Below, piece after piece: positions 62,125-64,000 of a stretch of 64,000 nucleotides of DNA. The position numbers were made by a program, and so were the translations under genes. The notes beneath the pieces were generated by a model. It searched no databases and was not told the origin of the DNA. It saw only the letters and a list, made by a program, of their open reading frames with translations. Within the stretch, counting starts at the first letter, position 1, and the number at the start of each line of letters is the position of its first letter. This DNA is from Devosia sp. YR412 (lineage in GTDB: Bacteria; Pseudomonadota; Alphaproteobacteria; Rhizobiales; Devosiaceae): the NCBI RefSeq assembly GCF_900110945.1, contig NZ_FOFL01000004.1, positions 186,001 to 250,000 of the forward strand, written 5' to 3'.

Positions 62125-63017
62125 TGAAGCTGGTATTTTTCCGCGGCACGGTGCCGAATTTTGGCGACGAGCTGAACCTCAGCGTCTGGCCAGCCATCCT
62201 GCCCAAGGGTTTCCTGGACGAGGACGAGAGCGAACTCTTCGTCGGTATCGGTTCCATTATCGGCGATCATCTGTCGCCGACCGCCCGCAAATTCGTCATG
62301 GGCTCCGGCTATGCCGGCTATATGGGCCTGCCCGATGTGCATGACGGCAGCTGGGACATTCGCTTCGTGCGTGGCCCCAATACGGCCAGGACGCTCAAGA
62401 TCGATCCCAGCCTCTCCATCTGCGACAGCGCCATCCTGCTGCGCACCATGGAGCTGCCGGCGCCCGACGATCGCGTGGGCATTGCCTTCATGCCGCATTA
62501 CGAAAGCCTCGAGCGCGGCAATTGGGCGGAAGCCTGCCGCATGGCTGGCATAACGCTGATCGACGCCACCGAGCCGGTGGAGAAGGTCTTGAGCCAGATC
62601 CGCGGCGCCCGCCTTCTGATCACCGAAGCCATGCATGGCGCCATCGTCGCCGATGCCCTGCGCACGCCCTGGATCGGTGCCAAGCCGATCTATGGCGGCC
62701 ACCACAAGAAATGGCTCGACTGGGCCGGCGCGCTCAATCTCGACGTGCGGCTCAATGATCTGAAACCCAGTAGTGTGCTGGAAGCCTATATCGCCCGCAC
62801 CGGGCGCGGTGGAGAATTGGGCAAGGTTGGCCGGTTCAGCGCGTCGCCGCTCGCCGCCATTCCCAACAGCTTCTTCACGTCGTCGGCCGCCCGGCATATA
62901 CAAAACATGGCCAAGCTCGAACCGCAGTTGAGCAGCGATGCGATGATTGCACAGGTGACCGAGCGCGCCCAGGCGGCGGTGGATGGTTTCGTGCGCAGCC
63001 GGGTGGCAGTCGCCTAA
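62124..63017 (+). CDS. Polysaccharide pyruvyl transferase (ExoV-like)
   Basis: 297 aa from the ATG at 62124 (TTG one codon earlier is possible). NFGDELNLSVWPAIL, FVGIGSIIGD, FVRGPNTARTL and ITEAMHGAIVADALRTPWIGA are the polysaccharide pyruvyl transferase signatures. It adds pyruvate ketals to an exopolysaccharide repeat in the cytoplasm. It overlaps the GH16 gene by 1 base and converges on the flippase gene with a 4-base overlap of stops. Confidence 0.9.
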   Translation: MKLVFFRGTVPNFGDELNLSVWPAILPKGFLDEDESELFVGIGSIIGDHLSPTARKFVMGSGYAGYMGLPDVHDGSWDIRFVRGPNTARTLKIDPSLSICDSAILLRTMELPAPDDRVGIAFMPHYESLERGNWAEACRMAGITLIDATEPVEKVLSQIRGARLLITEAMHGAIVADALRTPWIGAKPIYGGHHKKWLDWAGALNLDVRLNDLKPSSVLEAYIARTGRGGELGKVGRFSASPLAAIPNSFFTSSAARHIQNMAKLEPQLSSDAMIAQVTERAQAAVDGFVRSRVAVA

Positions 63018-64000
63018 CGGCGGCTGCGCAGGAAGCCCACCAGCGTTTCGATCCGCCTTCGTCCCAACACCACAATCACGGCGCCGTAGCTCAAGGCTGC
63101 GGCGCCTATTGTTGCGCCCAGCCGCAGCATCTGGTCGGTATGGGCCAATTCGGCCTGCACCAGCCAGCCAGCACCCCACATGACAAGGGTCGCGGCGACC
63201 GGCAAGGCGAAGGAGGCGAGATAGGTCCACAGCGACACGCCCAGCAGTCGCACCACCATGTGAAGCGTCGGCAACCACAGCAGCAGGTTGAGGATCACCA
63301 GCGAGGTGGTCAGCGCCACCACGCCCCAGCCGGAAAACAGGAAGATATAGAGTACCGTCGCGAGCTGCTTGCCGAGGATATAGTAGAACCACAGATCCGC
63401 CTGCCCCTGGCTCCGGATCAGCGACGACTGCAATATGCCCACCGAGGTGAGCAGACCCAGCACACAAAAGGCCTGCACCACCGGCACGGCCGAGACCCAG
63501 GCTTCGCCAAAGGCAAAGGGGATCAAATCGGGCGCCACCAGCGCGAGGCCGGCAAACACCGGAAAGGCTACGACTGAGGAGGCAAATGTCCCCAGCAGAT
63601 AGGCGTGGCGCAGTTTCGCCGGTTCGCGCTGCATGGAGGACAGCAGCGAATAGGAGACGAGGTTCAGCGCACCGGAAATCAGGTCCGTGAGGATCTGGAA
63701 GATGCGGCGGGCAAAACTGTAGATGCCCAGCCACGCCGGTCCCATCAGCGCGCCGATCAGCAACTGGTCGAGATTGATCGTGGTGATGAAGTGATTGCCG
63801 TTGGAGAACAGGCCAAAGGCGCGCAGGTCGCGCAGCGCCGCCCGATCGAAGCGCAGCCCGGGCAGCCAGCGCGCGCCCATCAGCGCCGCCACACAGGCGG
63901 CGATGGCGCCGGCCAATTGCGAAAAGGCCAGGGCCCAGAGGCCAAGGCCGGCCCACAGCAGGCCGAGGCACACCAGCGCCGTCACTACGGACGCGACCGT
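63014..64000 (-). CDS. Polysaccharide flippase (Wzx-like), 5' end missing
   Basis: The frame stays open to the right edge, so the gene is truncated at its N-terminus; 328 residues are visible, hydrophobic with nine to ten membrane segments, the usual amount for two thirds of a Wzx/PST-type flippase. RFDRAALRDLRAFGLFSNGNHFITTINLDQLLIG and GIYSFARRIFQILTDLISGALNLVSYSLLSSMQREPAKLRHAYL are typical of the MVIM/oligosaccharide-flippase class. It moves lipid-linked repeat units across the membrane. A GTG at 63985 is probably internal. Confidence 0.85.
   Translation of the reverse strand, partial: TVASVVTALVCLGLLWAGLGLWALAFSQLAGAIAACVAALMGARWLPGLRFDRAALRDLRAFGLFSNGNHFITTINLDQLLIGALMGPAWLGIYSFARRIFQILTDLISGALNLVSYSLLSSMQREPAKLRHAYLLGTFASSVVAFPVFAGLALVAPDLIPFAFGEAWVSAVPVVQAFCVLGLLTSVGILQSSLIRSQGQADLWFYYILGKQLATVLYIFLFSGWGVVALTTSLVILNLLLWLPTLHMVVRLLGVSLWTYLASFALPVAATLVMWGAGWLVQAELAHTDQMLRLGATIGAAALSYGAVIVVLGRRRIETLVGFLRSRR

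Overview
The window is a high-GC, gene-dense chromosome-like segment with about 61 protein genes and no tRNA, rRNA, insertion sequence or CRISPR array that I could see. Cyo-type quinol oxidase, ExoD/ExoK/ExoV-like exopolysaccharide genes, many ABC uptake systems and stacks of ATGA-overlapping genes fit an alphaproteobacterium of the Hyphomicrobiales. Devosia or a relative is my best guess; that is inference from gene content, not a search result.

Layout. (1) 1-9.0 kb, plus strand: one coupled operon of amidohydrolase, aminotransferase, an unrecognised TIM-barrel-like protein, a dihydropyrimidinase-like enzyme, peptide-ABC ATPases and an M14 carboxypeptidase, closed by terminators. (2) 9.1-14.8 kb, minus: GMC oxidoreductase, two SDRs and two amidohydrolases. 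(3) 14.8-16.8 kb, plus: an unrecognised AT-rich gene, RidA and a DegT aminotransferase. (4) 16.8-25.0 kb, minus: amidohydrolase, penicillin acylase-type hydrolase and hydantoinase/oxoprolinase A and B, downstream of an FCD-type GntR regulator. A shared 19-20 bp motif lies in front of operons 2 and 4. (5) 25.3-31.9 kb: an L,D-transpeptidase lipoprotein, then a BMP-type nucleoside ABC importer with a cytosine deaminase-like enzyme. (6) 32.2-36.9 kb, plus: secreted amidohydrolase, ArcD-like antiporter, arginine deiminase and HdeD-like protein. (7) 36.9-41.2 kb: small secreted and membrane proteins, ExoD, and an AraC regulator. (8) 41.3-48.8 kb, minus: a peptide-type ABC importer with a luciferase-like monooxygenase and two AhpD/CMD proteins. 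(9) 48.9-59.3 kb: MliC-like lysozyme inhibitor, cyoABCD, a secreted lipase-like hydrolase, several small membrane proteins and a LuxR-type regulator. (10) 60.1-64 kb: an exopolysaccharide export, trimming, pyruvylation and flippase cluster that runs off the right edge.

How it works together. Regions 1-5 look like an island for taking up and breaking down amide compounds: dipeptides, N-acyl amino acids, cyclic amides such as hydantoins or 5-oxoproline, and nucleobases. Five of its hydrolases, plus a secreted one at 32 kb, belong to the amidohydrolase superfamily. Regions 6 and 8 add arginine and peptide or flavin-linked catabolism.

The most unusual signal is in region 9. An 18-bp, partly palindromic element (TCACCAGTTCTGAGGATG in its commonest form) occurs at least six times, with a weaker seventh copy, always in front of a gene start. 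It links the lysozyme inhibitor, the cyo oxidase, the lipase operon and several small membrane proteins into what looks like an undescribed regulon. A LuxR-type regulator sits in its middle.
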